A stretch of 46,453 nt of DNA from Rhodospirillales bacterium (GCA_028824295.1 JAPPED010000020.1:1-46453); one strand, 5' to 3'. Counted from the first letter of the stretch, positions 17,384 through 26,529 are shown. Numbers and translations are program-made. Notes: generated by a model from the sequence alone, not told the origin.

Positions 17384-19591
17384 TCAGGTTTCGAAGGGGG
17401 CAGGGTCCAGGAAGCGGTCGAGGACGTTCTTGGTGACGCGCGAGATGTTGTTGTCGTAGCCGTTGTGCGAAAGGCTTCCGCAGTAGGTGATGGACCCGAC
17501 GGAGAACACGGCTCCGCCCCGCCCGGTCTCAAAAAAGACCATGTCCGAGCGGATGAGGGCGTCGGGCGGCTCGCCCGGCCAGGTCGCAAGATGGGTGAGA
17601 AGCTCCTCGGGAACCACCATGAAGGTGTCGCCGTGCCGCTCGGAGGTCGCGAGGATGATCGTGTTGGGGGGCGAGCCGAGGCGGAAGTCCACCCGGTCAA
17701 GCTCAAAACCGGCGGCACCCCCGCCCGAAAGCCCGAAGTCGCCAAGGATGCGGTCCGGTACGCCCTCGAAGATCCAGGCGGCCCGCGGGTCGTCGGCGCC
17801 GGGCGCGCGGACATAGTACGAGCCCACAAAATGCCCTTGTCCGGAGAACCCCACGCCGACCATCCGCTGGGGCGGCCGGTCGTTGCGTCGCCAGAGGCCC
17901 CCATACTCGCCGTCGAAGGCGTTGTAGTACTCGCCCGGCTCCGCGGCCCAGGCGCGAATGCCCCCTTCCCCCCGGCGGATTTCGATGGCGCCCGGCACGG
18001 CATCGCTGAGCGCCACCCGCCAGTAGAAGCCGTTGCCGCCGAGGTACATGAGGCGCCCCCCCTCATCCAGGTGCCGCCGGAGGGCGTCGAGGGTGTTCGC
18101 GGTGTGGTACTCGGGATGTGAAGGGGTTAGCACGACCCGGTAGGGCGCGATGAGGTCGTGGCCCTCTCGGTGCAGGTCGTCGTCGGTCACAACGTCGAAC
18201 TCGTAACCCTTCTCGTCCAGCCAGTCGAGGAGGTGGGTATCGGCGGGGAAATGGCGAAGTCCAGACCCTGCTGCGTCGACGTAGCCCAGAAAGGCGGAGC
18301 GAAGGTTCAGCACCGGGCGAAGTTGCGATGCTAAGCCGATGCCGCTGTCATCGGTATGGAAGTTGTAGGTGGACAGCCCGTACTCCCGGTGGTCGTCGGG
18401 CGTCGCCTCGCGTGCTCCCCAAGCGCGGGCCCGGGTCTGGTACTCGTCGTTCGTGACCCCCCGGGCGTAGTTCCCGTACACGGTGTAGGTGAAGGTAGGG
18501 ATCAGGACGCAGAGGGGCGTTCGCCGTGACCCGCGGGGCGGCAGCACAAAGAAGGGAATCATATCCTCGTGCTCGCGGCACCGGAGCCGCACCGCATACG
18601 CGCCACTCCGGAGGTCGGCGGGCACCGTGAACGAGAAATCGGTCTCCCAGCCGCAGTCGTGGAGGTCGTCCTCGTGGAAGTGGATGGCGCCGTACTCCGC
18701 GGGCGCATGACGCCAGCACTGCTCGCGCCCGCTCCAGTTGGAGCCCTTCATTGCCCGCGCGGGCAGATTCACCAGCTCGCCGTCCCACCCGTTGGGTCCC
18801 ACGTCGACCACCCTGAGGGACGAAATCTCCAACGAAAAGTCCCAGTTTGCGATGACCTCGGCGCTGGACGGCGCCCCGTCAGACAGTGGGTCGTCCGACT
18901 GGCTGGCGCCGCGCACGATCGTGGGCCACTCGATCTTGCCGTTGAAGTGGCCGCCGACCGGGGCTCCTCCCAGCGCCCCGATGAGGAGTTCGCCGTCGCC
19001 CGCGGGCGTCGGCGCGTCCAAGCTCGCGCTCGCAGTCCCGGTGTCGTCCACCACCGCCAGCGGGTCGAGGGCCTGCTGTCCGACGTGGACGGCGCCACTA
19101 CGGGGGTCGACGCTCGCCCACACCTTGTACCAGGCACGCGAACGCAGCGGCTTCCCCACCGCAACCGTCTCGGGCCCCCGAGCGGTCGCAACCCGCACGC
19201 TCGCGCCGCGTTCGCCGTCGAGCAGGAGCGCAAGCCCTCCTGCGTTGCCGAGCCAGGACACGATGCCTTGCGCCCTGCGCCCGGGGAGCGTCGGCCAGAC
19301 CGTCGCGGAGACGGTGAGGGCCTCGGCCTTCAGGGAAGCCCCTTGGATCCGGGCGTAGGAGCCGAGTTCGGCGTCCTGGGCGCGCGAGGGCCAGCTGCCC
19401 TCGAAGTCGGCCGCCACCGGCACCTCCTTGATACCCGGGCCGGCCGGATTCGGGTCGCCCGAGATGACTCGCACGAGCCGCGCCCGGTACGGCTCGTCGG
19501 AGCGGCTGCTGACCTTGAAGGAGATGGTGTCGCCGGGGCGGGCCGACCACCGGTCGGCGTACCCGATCAGGGCGATCGTGTTCTGGAACAT
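17384..19591 (-). CDS. N,N-dimethylformamidase large subunit-like protein
   Basis: A 735-residue protein close in length to the large subunit of bacterial N,N-dimethylformamidase, a mononuclear-iron amidohydrolase. The N-terminus IALIGYADRWSARPGDTISF is the family's opening. A jellyroll/LamG-like domain follows (about 90-250), then the catalytic-like half with PLCVLIPTFTYTVYGNYARG, LSTYNFHTDDSGIGLAS, a Rossmann-like segment VVLTPSHPEYHT and YLGGNGFYWRV. The C-terminus ends VTKNVLDRFLDPAP. The small subunit of the characterised enzyme is not seen. Substrate may be another amide. ATG 19591 lacks a good ribosome site; the longer frame from 19627 is an alternative. Confidence 0.8.
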   Translation of the reverse strand: MFQNTIALIGYADRWSARPGDTISFKVSSRSDEPYRARLVRVISGDPNPAGPGIKEVPVAADFEGSWPSRAQDAELGSYARIQGASLKAEALTVSATVWPTLPGRRAQGIVSWLGNAGGLALLLDGERGASVRVATARGPETVAVGKPLRSRAWYKVWASVDPRSGAVHVGQQALDPLAVVDDTGTASASLDAPTPAGDGELLIGALGGAPVGGHFNGKIEWPTIVRGASQSDDPLSDGAPSSAEVIANWDFSLEISSLRVVDVGPNGWDGELVNLPARAMKGSNWSGREQCWRHAPAEYGAIHFHEDDLHDCGWETDFSFTVPADLRSGAYAVRLRCREHEDMIPFFVLPPRGSRRTPLCVLIPTFTYTVYGNYARGVTNDEYQTRARAWGAREATPDDHREYGLSTYNFHTDDSGIGLASQLRPVLNLRSAFLGYVDAAGSGLRHFPADTHLLDWLDEKGYEFDVVTDDDLHREGHDLIAPYRVVLTPSHPEYHTANTLDALRRHLDEGGRLMYLGGNGFYWRVALSDAVPGAIEIRRGEGGIRAWAAEPGEYYNAFDGEYGGLWRRNDRPPQRMVGVGFSGQGHFVGSYYVRAPGADDPRAAWIFEGVPDRILGDFGLSGGGAAGFELDRVDFRLGSPPNTIILATSERHGDTFMVVPEELLTHLATWPGEPPDALIRSDMVFFETGRGGAVFSVGSITYCGSLSHNGYDNNISRVTKNVLDRFLDPAPFET

Positions 19592-19655
19592 CGGGACGTT
19601 TCGATTGGTGACCGGCCGCGGGAACAAGCGACCATAAGCAACGCCGTAAGGCGAG

Positions 19656-19844
19656 TCATCGCCTACTGCCAGCCGAGTTTCTGGCGCGAGCGGTCAGCCC
19701 ATCGAGGGCTTCGCGGCGGTAGGAGTCCGTTTCACGGCGAGAGGCGAGGACATCCTCGATGCGGACGCGACAGTGTGAGCCAACTCTGCGGCAGGCAATG
19801 CGCCCCTCGTCGAGGAGTTGAACCAATTGCGTCCGCGACCCCCG
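19656..19844 (-). pseudogene. Relic: excisionase/MerR-type antitoxin of a PIN-toxin pair
   Basis: About 62 minus-strand codons match the second half of the excisionase-like antitoxins that pair with PIN toxins: SRTQLVQLLDEGRIACRRVG, then SHCRVRIEDVLASRRE and RREALDGLTA. The normal HRR of the wing is degraded to HCR. At the end the expected QKLGW-like finish (KLGW then a stop) is present only after a one-base shift, so the C-terminus is frameshifted. The N-terminal helices and any toxin gene are missing. The rest of 19592-20143 contains nothing I recognise. Confidence 0.6.
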
Positions 19845-20143
19845 CATCCGGTCGGATGACCTTCGGGATCGAGGTGATCGTGCCAGCGTCACCGACCGAT
19901 CGGCGCCCCCGCCCTCGTACCGGGCACTTCGCGGCCTTCGTTCCCGAATGTCTGGTCCGAGCCACGTTGACATGCAGCCACATGCGTAGAGTCGGCTGCG
20001 ACTACAGCCACAGGGAACGAACTGCCAATGCACCCTGAACTCCAGCTTCCAACCGGAAGAAGGGCGAACGACGACCTGCGCAACCCTCCGGCCGGTTGGG
20101 CGGCGAGCGTCGAGGTGCCCCGGCCGTAAAAGGGCCGGACGGG

Positions 20144-21649
20144 ATGGCCGAGACTCTGACAACCGATGTCGTGGTCGTGGGCGGTGGTAACGCCGCGCTC
20201 ACGGCAGCGCTCGCCGCGGCGGAGGCTGGGGCGCGCGTGCACCTGCTGGAGGCTGCGCCGGAGGAGGAGCGGGGCGGCAACAGCGCCTATACCGCTGGCG
20301 CGATGCGCGTGGTATTCGACGACGCCGAGGCGCTCCGCGCGCTGATGCCCGACCTCTCCGAGCGCGAGCTTGTGGAAACCGATTTCGGCACCTACCGCGA
20401 AGCCGACTACTACGACGACATGGCACGGCTCACCCAGTATCGGGCTGACCCGGATCTGGTGGAGCAGCTCGTGACCGGTAGCCATGGCGCACTGTGCTGG
20501 CTGCGCGACAAGGGCGTGCGGTTCCAACCGAGCTACGGCCGCCAGGCCTTCAAGCAGGACGATGGCCGCTTCCGCTTCTGGGGCGGGCTCGCCGTCGAGG
20601 CGTGGGGTGGCGGCCCGGGCCTGGTCGCGGCGCTCTACCAAGCCGTGGAAAAGGCGGGGGTCACCTTGAGCTATCGGGCACAGGCACGCTCCCTCATCGC
20701 GGACGACGCCGGCGCGAAGGGCGTGCGTGCGCGTGTCGAGGGGCGCAGCGTCGACGTGCACGCCCGCGCCGTCGTGCTCGCATGCGGCGGCTTCGAAGCC
20801 AATGCTGCCTGGCGGGCACGCTATCTCGGCCCCGGCTGGGACCTAGCCAAGGTGCGCGGCACCCGCTTCAATCAGGGCGACGGAATCCGCATGGCGCTGG
20901 AGGCCGGGGCTATGCCGGCCGGCAACTGGTCCGGCTGCCACGCGGTTGCCTGGGACCGGAACGCGCCGGACTTCGGCGACCTCGCCGTGGGCGACGGCTT
21001 CCAGAAGCACAGCTACCCCTTCTCCATCATTGTCAATGCGGACGGCGAACGCTTCGTCGATGAGGGAGCGGACTTCCGCAACTACACCTATGCCGCCTAT
21101 GGCCGCCGGGTGCTGGAGCAGCCGGGCCAGGTGGCGTGGCAGGTGTTCGACGCGAAGGTGAGCCACCTGCTGCGCGACGAGTACCGGATCCGGCAGGTGA
21201 CCCGGGTGAAGGCTGACACGCTGGAGGCTCTCGCGGCCGGGATGGAAGGCATTGACGGCGCGCGTTTCCTGGCGACCGTCCGAAGCTACAACGATGCCGT
21301 TACGACGGACGTTCCCTTCGACCCGACTGTGAAGGACGGCCGCGGCACCCACGGGATCACGCCGCCCAAGACGAACTGGGCCAACCGGATCGAGACCCCG
21401 CCCTTCGAGGCCTACGCCGTGACCTGTGGCATCACCTTCACCTTCGGCGGTCTCGCGATCGATCCAGAGGCTAGGGTGCAGGCCGTCTCGGGCGCGCCCA
21501 TCCCGGGCCTCTTCGCGGCTGGCGAGCTGGTTGGCGGGCTCTTCTACGGCAACTATCCGGGCGGCACCGGTCTGGTCTCGGGCGCGGTCTTCGGCCGCCT
21601 CGCCGGTGCCGGCGCAGCCTGCTTTGCGGAGGAGGGTGGGGCGACGTGA
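20144..21649 (+). CDS. tcuA: FAD-dependent tricarballylate dehydrogenase family protein
   Basis: A 501-residue flavoprotein of the fumarate reductase/succinate dehydrogenase flavoprotein family, closest in pattern to TcuA, which oxidises tricarballylate to cis-aconitate. The dinucleotide fold is GGGNAALTAALAAAEAG near the start, followed by ERGGNSAYTAGAMRV. Active-site regions include RGTRFNQGDGIRMALEAGA, GERFVDEGADFRNYTYA and the C-terminal ITFTFGGLAIDPEARV with LVGGLFYGNYPGGTGL. ATG 20144 has AGGG upstream; the frame extension to 20096 is unlike the family. No tcuB or tcuC is present, so either electrons go elsewhere or the substrate differs. Its stop overlaps the next start in a GTGA, implying translational coupling. 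Confidence 0.82.
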   Translation: MAETLTTDVVVVGGGNAALTAALAAAEAGARVHLLEAAPEEERGGNSAYTAGAMRVVFDDAEALRALMPDLSERELVETDFGTYREADYYDDMARLTQYRADPDLVEQLVTGSHGALCWLRDKGVRFQPSYGRQAFKQDDGRFRFWGGLAVEAWGGGPGLVAALYQAVEKAGVTLSYRAQARSLIADDAGAKGVRARVEGRSVDVHARAVVLACGGFEANAAWRARYLGPGWDLAKVRGTRFNQGDGIRMALEAGAMPAGNWSGCHAVAWDRNAPDFGDLAVGDGFQKHSYPFSIIVNADGERFVDEGADFRNYTYAAYGRRVLEQPGQVAWQVFDAKVSHLLRDEYRIRQVTRVKADTLEALAAGMEGIDGARFLATVRSYNDAVTTDVPFDPTVKDGRGTHGITPPKTNWANRIETPPFEAYAVTCGITFTFGGLAIDPEARVQAVSGAPIPGLFAAGELVGGLFYGNYPGGTGLVSGAVFGRLAGAGAACFAEEGGAT

Positions 21650-22527
21650 ACGGCGAGCGTATCGGTTTCATTGGCGTCGGCGTCATGGGCGAGCCCATGT
21701 GCCGCAATCTCGTGCGCAAGCACGACGGGCCGGTGATCTGCTACGACCTCGACTCGGCTCCACTGGCGCGGCTTGCCGCCGACGGTGCGCGAGTCGCATC
21801 CTCACTCGCCGACCTCGCCGACGGTACGGATATCGTCTTCCTGTCCCTCCCCGCCGGCCGCGAAGTGCACGCGGTGTGTCTCGGCGGCGGCGGCCTGGTT
21901 GAGCGGATGGACGCCGGGTGCATCGTGGTCGACGCCAGCACCGCGCCACCGGCGCTTGCCCGCGAGCTCGCCGGAGCCTTCGGCCGGCGCGGCATCGCTT
22001 TCGCCGATGCGCCGGTTGCCCGCACCCGTCAGGCCGCCATCGACGGCACGCTCAGCGTCATGGTGGGCGGTGAGGCAGAGGTGGTGGAGCGTCTCCGCCC
22101 GCTGCTGGGGCACATTGCCAGCGACGTGACTCATTGCGGGCCCGTCGGCAGCGGGCAGGCGGTCAAGATCCTGAACAACATGATCCTGTTCCAGAACGTC
22201 CGCGCGCTGGCCGAGGGGCTCGCGATCGCGCGCCGCCAGGGAGTCACACCGGAAGTTTTCCTGGAGGCGGTGAGCCGGAGCTCGGGCGACAGCTTCGCGC
22301 TCCGGAGCCACGGCATGAAGGCGATGCTCCCGGATCACTACCCGGAGGGTGCGTTCCCCGTGACCTACGCAATGAAGGACCTCGACTATGCGCTCGAGCT
22401 CGCAGCGGAGGCCGGGATCGATGCTGCGGGCGCCACGCTGGTGAAGGCGGTGTTCGACGAGGCCGCCGAATGCGGGCTGGGCGCGCGCTATCACCCGGTC
22501 ATCGCGACCCTAATCGACCGGAAGTAG
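21646..22527 (+). CDS. NAD(P)-dependent beta-hydroxyacid dehydrogenase (3-hydroxyisobutyrate dehydrogenase family)
   Basis: A 293-residue dehydrogenase. The N-terminal Rossmann motif is RIGFIGVGVMGEPMCRNL, the substrate-binding stretch is VVDASTAPPALARELAG followed by FADAPVARTRQAAIDGTLSV, and the catalytic lysine lies in GSGQAVKILNNMILFQ (about residue 175). The C-terminal helical domain is complete. It starts with GTG inside the tcuA stop (GTGA overlap), so the two enzymes are probably made in step and act on related hydroxy acids. A decayed copy of the final third of this gene lies beyond nhaA. Confidence 0.9.
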   Translation: MNGERIGFIGVGVMGEPMCRNLVRKHDGPVICYDLDSAPLARLAADGARVASSLADLADGTDIVFLSLPAGREVHAVCLGGGGLVERMDAGCIVVDASTAPPALARELAGAFGRRGIAFADAPVARTRQAAIDGTLSVMVGGEAEVVERLRPLLGHIASDVTHCGPVGSGQAVKILNNMILFQNVRALAEGLAIARRQGVTPEVFLEAVSRSSGDSFALRSHGMKAMLPDHYPEGAFPVTYAMKDLDYALELAAEAGIDAAGATLVKAVFDEAAECGLGARYHPVIATLIDRK

Positions 22528-22560
22528 ACCACCTGACCGGAACGGGGGCGCGCCAGGCTG
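22203..22560 (+). repeat. Intact arm of an imperfect direct repeat flanking nhaA
   Basis: The last third of the dehydrogenase gene plus about 20 downstream bases is repeated, with decay, at 24357 to about 24715. The two arms lie about 2.15 kb apart and enclose nhaA. Confidence 0.8.
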
Positions 22561-22950
22561 TCGGCGCGCCTCGGACGGCCGCCATGCGAGCGTTCCACCG
22601 CCCGCTTCGACGGTTTGCCGGCTGCTCTCCGCCGCTGCCACCGGTTCCTGAGGGCCGCGACCCGATCGGTGGTACCGGGCAAGTGAAACCGGAGAAATCC
22701 TCCCTGGGTGTTGGAGAATCCGCCGGAGAATCGCTCGGGCGCCGGTCGACGCTCCGCGAACTGGAGATCGCGTTCATCCTGCGTCATGCTAGGCAGGCAC
22801 GCAGGTCCCGGATGTCCGCAGGAAGGTGGGTCTCCGAGTCTGTTCCGGGACCGGTGCCATCCCTCCTGCCGTGATTCCCGTGCCGGTGCCGGCCGGCCGG
22901 GGCTCCTGTCCGGCACGCCTGTACTCGCCTCTGTAGCAAGGGACGCCGCC
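22528..22950 (+). promoter_or_regulatory. Long untranslated leader region of nhaA
   Basis: A 423-base interval that must hold the nhaA promoter and leader. Repeated GGAGAA boxes occur at about 22691-22735, CCACCG and CGGTGG can pair near 22640-22672, and GTGCCGG (22880-22886) pairs with CCGGCAC (22910-22916) just before the gene. Known RNA elements (nhaA-I and nhaA-II motifs) sit in such leaders, but I could not match a conserved core. Confidence 0.35.
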
Positions 22951-24198
22951 ATGAACCGGCCTGCGCAGTCTTCCCCGATCGGTTCTGCTCTCCGCGAGTT
23001 CATCCGCCTTGAAGGTGCCGGTGGCCTCCTGCTGCTCGCCGCGGCAATGGCGGCCCTGGTCGCCGCGAACACGCCCCTGGCCAAGGCATATGCCGGACTG
23101 CTCGACACCACCGTTGCGGTCCAGGTGGGCGCGCTCGTGATCAAGAAGCCGCTGCTGCTGTGGGTGAACGACGGGCTGATGGCCGTGTTCTTCTTCCTGA
23201 TCGGCCTCGAGGTGAAGCGCGAGTTCGTCGAGGGCGAGCTCGCGTCGGCGAACCAGGTGGTGCTGCCCGGTCTGGGCGCGCTCGGGGGGATGGCGGTCCC
23301 GGCCGCCGTCTATGCGGCGCTGAACTGGGGGGATCCGGTTGCCCTCGATGGCTGGGGGATCCCGGTTGCCACGGACATCGCCTTTGCGCTGGCCCTGGTC
23401 GGTGTGTTCGGGCGGCGGGTGCCGACCGCCCTCAAGGTGTTCCTGCTTTCGCTTGCCATTTTCGACGATCTCGCGGCGATCGTGATCATCGCGGTCTTCT
23501 ACTCGGCGGACTTGTCCTTGGAGGCGTTGCTCGTGGGTGTCATCGCGCTGAGTGTCGGCCTCTCCTTGAACCGCCTCGGCGTGACGCGTACGACGGCCTA
23601 TGTGCTCGTTGGGGTGGTGCTGTGGGTTGCCATGCTGAAGTCCGGCGTCCACGCGACGCTTGCCGGGGTGCTGATCGCCTTCTGCGTGCCCCTGCGTTCC
23701 CCGGAGGGACGGTCACCGCTGAAGGAGCTGGAGCACGATCTGCATGCACCGGTCGCGTACGCGATCCTGCCGGTGTTCGCCTTTGTCAACGCGGGATTGG
23801 CGCTGGGCGGGATCGGCCTTCAGGACGTGCTCCATCCCGTGACGCTCGGCATCGCGGCAGGGCTGTTCCTCGGCAAGCCAATCGGCATCGTCGCATTCGT
23901 CGGCCTTGGTGTGCTGTTGAAGGTGGTGACCCTCCCGCGGGGCGTGACCTGGGGTCAGATCCTCGGCGTCGCATGGGCGTGTGGCATTGGGTTCACGATG
24001 AGTCTGTTCATCGCTGGGCTGGCCTTCGAGCACGGAAGCGGGGCGTACTTTGCGGGGGACCGGTTGGGGATCCTGATCGGGTCGGGCGCTTCTGCGGTCG
24101 CGGCCTGGCTGGTGCTGCGCTGGAGTCTTGGGCCAACGAGACGGGGCAACCACGGGGTTGGTACCGGTGCAGACGGACGTGAAAGCGAGTTTCGTTGA
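22951..24198 (+). CDS. nhaA: Na+/H+ antiporter NhaA
   Basis: Inner-membrane electrogenic Na+(Li+)/H+ antiporter for sodium and alkaline pH tolerance. The protein has 415 residues with about 12 membrane spans. The ion-binding aspartates are present in LAIFDDLAAIVII (Asp172 and Asp173) and ATDIAFALALVGVFG (about Asp142). Other family motifs are WVNDGLMAVFFFLIGLEVKR, KSGVHATLAGV and GIGFTMSLFIAGLAF. ATG 22951 has AAGGGA about ten bases upstream; the long frame extension to 22708 is rejected as low-complexity. A hydrophilic tail of about 30 residues ends the protein. The gene lies between an intact dehydrogenase gene and a decayed copy of that gene's end. Confidence 0.96.
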   Translation: MNRPAQSSPIGSALREFIRLEGAGGLLLLAAAMAALVAANTPLAKAYAGLLDTTVAVQVGALVIKKPLLLWVNDGLMAVFFFLIGLEVKREFVEGELASANQVVLPGLGALGGMAVPAAVYAALNWGDPVALDGWGIPVATDIAFALALVGVFGRRVPTALKVFLLSLAIFDDLAAIVIIAVFYSADLSLEALLVGVIALSVGLSLNRLGVTRTTAYVLVGVVLWVAMLKSGVHATLAGVLIAFCVPLRSPEGRSPLKELEHDLHAPVAYAILPVFAFVNAGLALGGIGLQDVLHPVTLGIAAGLFLGKPIGIVAFVGLGVLLKVVTLPRGVTWGQILGVAWACGIGFTMSLFIAGLAFEHGSGAYFAGDRLGILIGSGASAVAAWLVLRWSLGPTRRGNHGVGTGADGRESEFR

Positions 24199-24356
24199 CG
24201 TCAAGGAGCGTGTGCCGCGAGTCCGTATTGAGAGTTCTGGCCCGGATTCTCGGGTGGGAGCGTTGGCGGGTGCAAGAGGCGACGGCTGCCGATCCGCGGT
24301 GGCGTGGTGGAGGCTCAGCGCGGCCACTGTCAGCCGGCGACGGCCGACCTTCCTCG

Positions 24357-24690
24357 ATGCGCTGGCTGATGGGCTCGCGATTGCGCCCCGCCAGGGAGGC
24401 ACGCCCTAGACCGTTCTGGAGGCAGTAAGCGGCTGCTCCGGCGACAGCCTCGCGCTCCGGAACCACGGCATGAAAGGGATTCTCGCGGTGCGCTACCCGG
24501 AGGGCGCGTTCCCCGTGACCTACGCGATAAAGGACCGCAACTAAGCGCTCGAGCTCGCTGCGGAGGCCAACGTTAACGCCGCAAGCGTAGAGCTGGTGAA
24601 GGCGCTGTTCGACGAAGCCGTCGAGAGCGGGCACGGCGATCATGACCACCCGGTGATTGCAATCCCGATCGACCGCAAGCAGCCCACCTG
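24357..24690 (+). pseudogene. Decayed copy of the 3' third of the upstream dehydrogenase gene
   Basis: This segment aligns base for base with 22203-22541, for example CTCCGGAACCACGGCATGAA against CTCCGGAGCCACGGCATGAA. The reading frame is kept throughout, with no indel needed over about 290 bases, but two sense codons have become stops: TAG at 24407-24409 (Glu in the intact gene) and TAA at 24542-24544 (Tyr). The original stop TAG has become CAG, and the frame runs on to TGA at 24688-24690. Similarity continues past the gene end (CCACCTGACCG shared), so the duplicated unit included downstream DNA. The 5' two thirds are missing. Confidence 0.88.
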
Positions 24691-24715
24691 ACCGAAGAAC
24701 GGAGCGCCCAGGACT

Positions 24716-25090
24716 CGGATGGCGGCATGCTCTTGACCACCATGCGAAGCGAGCTTTTTCCCCCGCTGTTCGGCGACTTGCTCTCCCGCCGCATCCGCCG
24801 CCGCGAGCACCGCCGCCGGAGCTCCGGCGGCGGTGGCCGAATTCTTCCTTGAGACCGTAAATCAGGAACGATTGGACCCCCGAGGACGCGTCCCTCGAGC
24901 CGCCAATGCCTCATTCACGCGGGATTGACCGCTTCGACCCCGCTTGTCGCGAATTCTGTGCCATTGATTGCCGTCTCTTGGAAGCTCCCGCAGGTGTCGG
25001 CATCATGGGGCGCGGGATTGCTCTGCAATTCAATACGGCCCGGGTGGGTCAGTATTGACCTACCGTCCAGCGGCCGGGGAGCGAAGCAAC
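24716..25090. other. Intergenic stretch, nothing firm
   Basis: Faint similarity to the DNA following the intact dehydrogenase gene may persist at first. Beyond that I see no gene or repeat before the BNR-protein ribosome site at about 25077-25081. Confidence 0.4.
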
Positions 25091-26074
25091 ATGGAAGTTT
25101 GCGCAGGAACCAGCGAAGGCGTCTTTATCGTGGCGGAGGGGGCTCCCAAGCAGGTTCTTCGGAGCCGTGACGTCCGCGAACTCGTTCGTATCGACGGATC
25201 CTGCTTTGCCGGCACGGACGACGGCCTGTACGTGTCGAACGACTCTGGCCGGACGTGGGCACCGTCAGGTCTCCAGGGCAGGGAAGTGTGGCAGGTTCGC
25301 ACCGATGGTAGCGGGACACTCTACGCGGGGACGGCGCCCACGGGGCTGTTCCGGAGCGACGATCATGGGGCCACTTGGACGGAGGTCGTGGGCCTCGCGC
25401 AATTGGCAGATGCCGGAGGATGGCAGATTCCTCTGCAGCCACCGGTCGCGGCACGAGCGCGCGCTCTGGTCGTTGACGGTATGCGCATTCTGGTCGGCGT
25501 CGAAGTAGGTGGCCTGGCCCTGTCCGAGGACGCTGGCGAGACCTGGTCCGTAGTCCTGCCTGGCGACAACCCGGACCTGCACATGCTGTTCGCGCACCCG
25601 GCGGAGCCGGACACCCTGTACGCGTCCACCGGGTACGGACGCTTGGACGGGGTGGCGGAGATGGTGGAAGGCAACGCCGGAGTATTTCGATCCGACGATG
25701 GCGGCCGCACCTGGACCTACGCGTGGAAGGGCATTGTGCCGCGCTACTCCCGGCCGATGTGCATCGATCATCGCGCGCCGTACGGGCTGACCGTCGCAAG
25801 CGCGCCCTCAGCATTTTCGAACTGTCGCGAGGAGAACGGCGCGCAGGCCATGCTGTTCCGGTCCGAGGATAGCGGCGAATCGTGGCGTTCACTGTGCGAT
25901 GAGGCCCATTCCCCGAGCGCCGCCAACTTCCATGGTCTGACGGTGGACCCGAAGGCGCCGGGAGGCGTGTTGGTCGGCACGGATACCGGGGAGGTATGGC
26001 GCGTCAGCGACAGGGCCGGGTGGGAGCTGTGCGGCGAGGGAATGCCGACCGTACTTTCCCTTGCGGCGGCCTGA
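25091..26074 (+). CDS. BNR/Asp-box repeat protein (sialidase-like beta propeller)
   Basis: A 327-residue repeat protein with no signal peptide. At least five Asp-box motifs of the form S.D.G.TW are visible: SNDSGRTW, SDDHGATW, SEDAGETW, SDDGGRTW and SEDSGESW. Each lies in a repeat that also contains a LYAGT or GTDDG-type strand, giving a beta propeller. The sialidase catalytic arginine triad is not evident, so glycosidase activity should not be assumed; many such proteins are structural or binding modules. ATG 25091 has GGGAG upstream. The gene is followed by a lower-GC stretch. Confidence 0.85.
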   Translation: MEVCAGTSEGVFIVAEGAPKQVLRSRDVRELVRIDGSCFAGTDDGLYVSNDSGRTWAPSGLQGREVWQVRTDGSGTLYAGTAPTGLFRSDDHGATWTEVVGLAQLADAGGWQIPLQPPVAARARALVVDGMRILVGVEVGGLALSEDAGETWSVVLPGDNPDLHMLFAHPAEPDTLYASTGYGRLDGVAEMVEGNAGVFRSDDGGRTWTYAWKGIVPRYSRPMCIDHRAPYGLTVASAPSAFSNCREENGAQAMLFRSEDSGESWRSLCDEAHSPSAANFHGLTVDPKAPGGVLVGTDTGEVWRVSDRAGWELCGEGMPTVLSLAAA

Positions 26075-26168
26075 CAGTTTCGCGACCCGGCAAGGTCGGA
26101 TTTACGCATGATCACAATAGCTTCGCAAAGGGACTTATATGCCTAACTGCGCACACGGCTTGGCACTG

Positions 26169-26429
26169 CTAACACCAAGACGCGACAATCTGAAACGTAA
26201 ACCCTGTAACTAACGACGTGATCGCCAACCCGTCATATAGATTTGACTTTCGACGCCATTGCCGCTCCCGCAGAATCTGAACTCGATCTTGCTCGCGCTC
26301 TTCGGCCGTGAGATCGTCATCGTCCTCTACTAAATCTCGATTCAACGCAAATTGCACCCTGCTTCGGCGAATTGCGTCCGGTAACGAGAATCGAAACAAG
26401 ATGCACACCCCAACGATATCCAAGAGCAA
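26169..26429 (-). CDS. Small two-helix membrane protein, function unknown
   Basis: An 86-residue frame opening at a TTG. It has a membrane segment at the start (LLDIVGVCILFRFSLP), an acidic then basic loop (EDDDDLTAEEREQDR, then RERQWRRKSN) and a second membrane segment (GLAITSLVTGFTFQIVASW). This architecture matches small conserved membrane proteins of unknown role. A TGA lies 14 codons before the TTG with no ATG between, so either the start is unusual or the N-terminus is truncated. The local DNA is AT-richer than the flanks. Confidence 0.5.
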   Translation of the reverse strand: MLLDIVGVCILFRFSLPDAIRRSRVQFALNRDLVEDDDDLTAEEREQDRVQILRERQWRRKSNLYDGLAITSLVTGFTFQIVASWC

Positions 26430-26529
26430 TCCCGCGGTGTTCCAAGTCTGACTGGACCTGTCTAGGAATCATGACGAAATCTGCTGCGCATTTGATTGCA
26501 CCCAATCCCCGACCAAAGGCTTCCGCACC

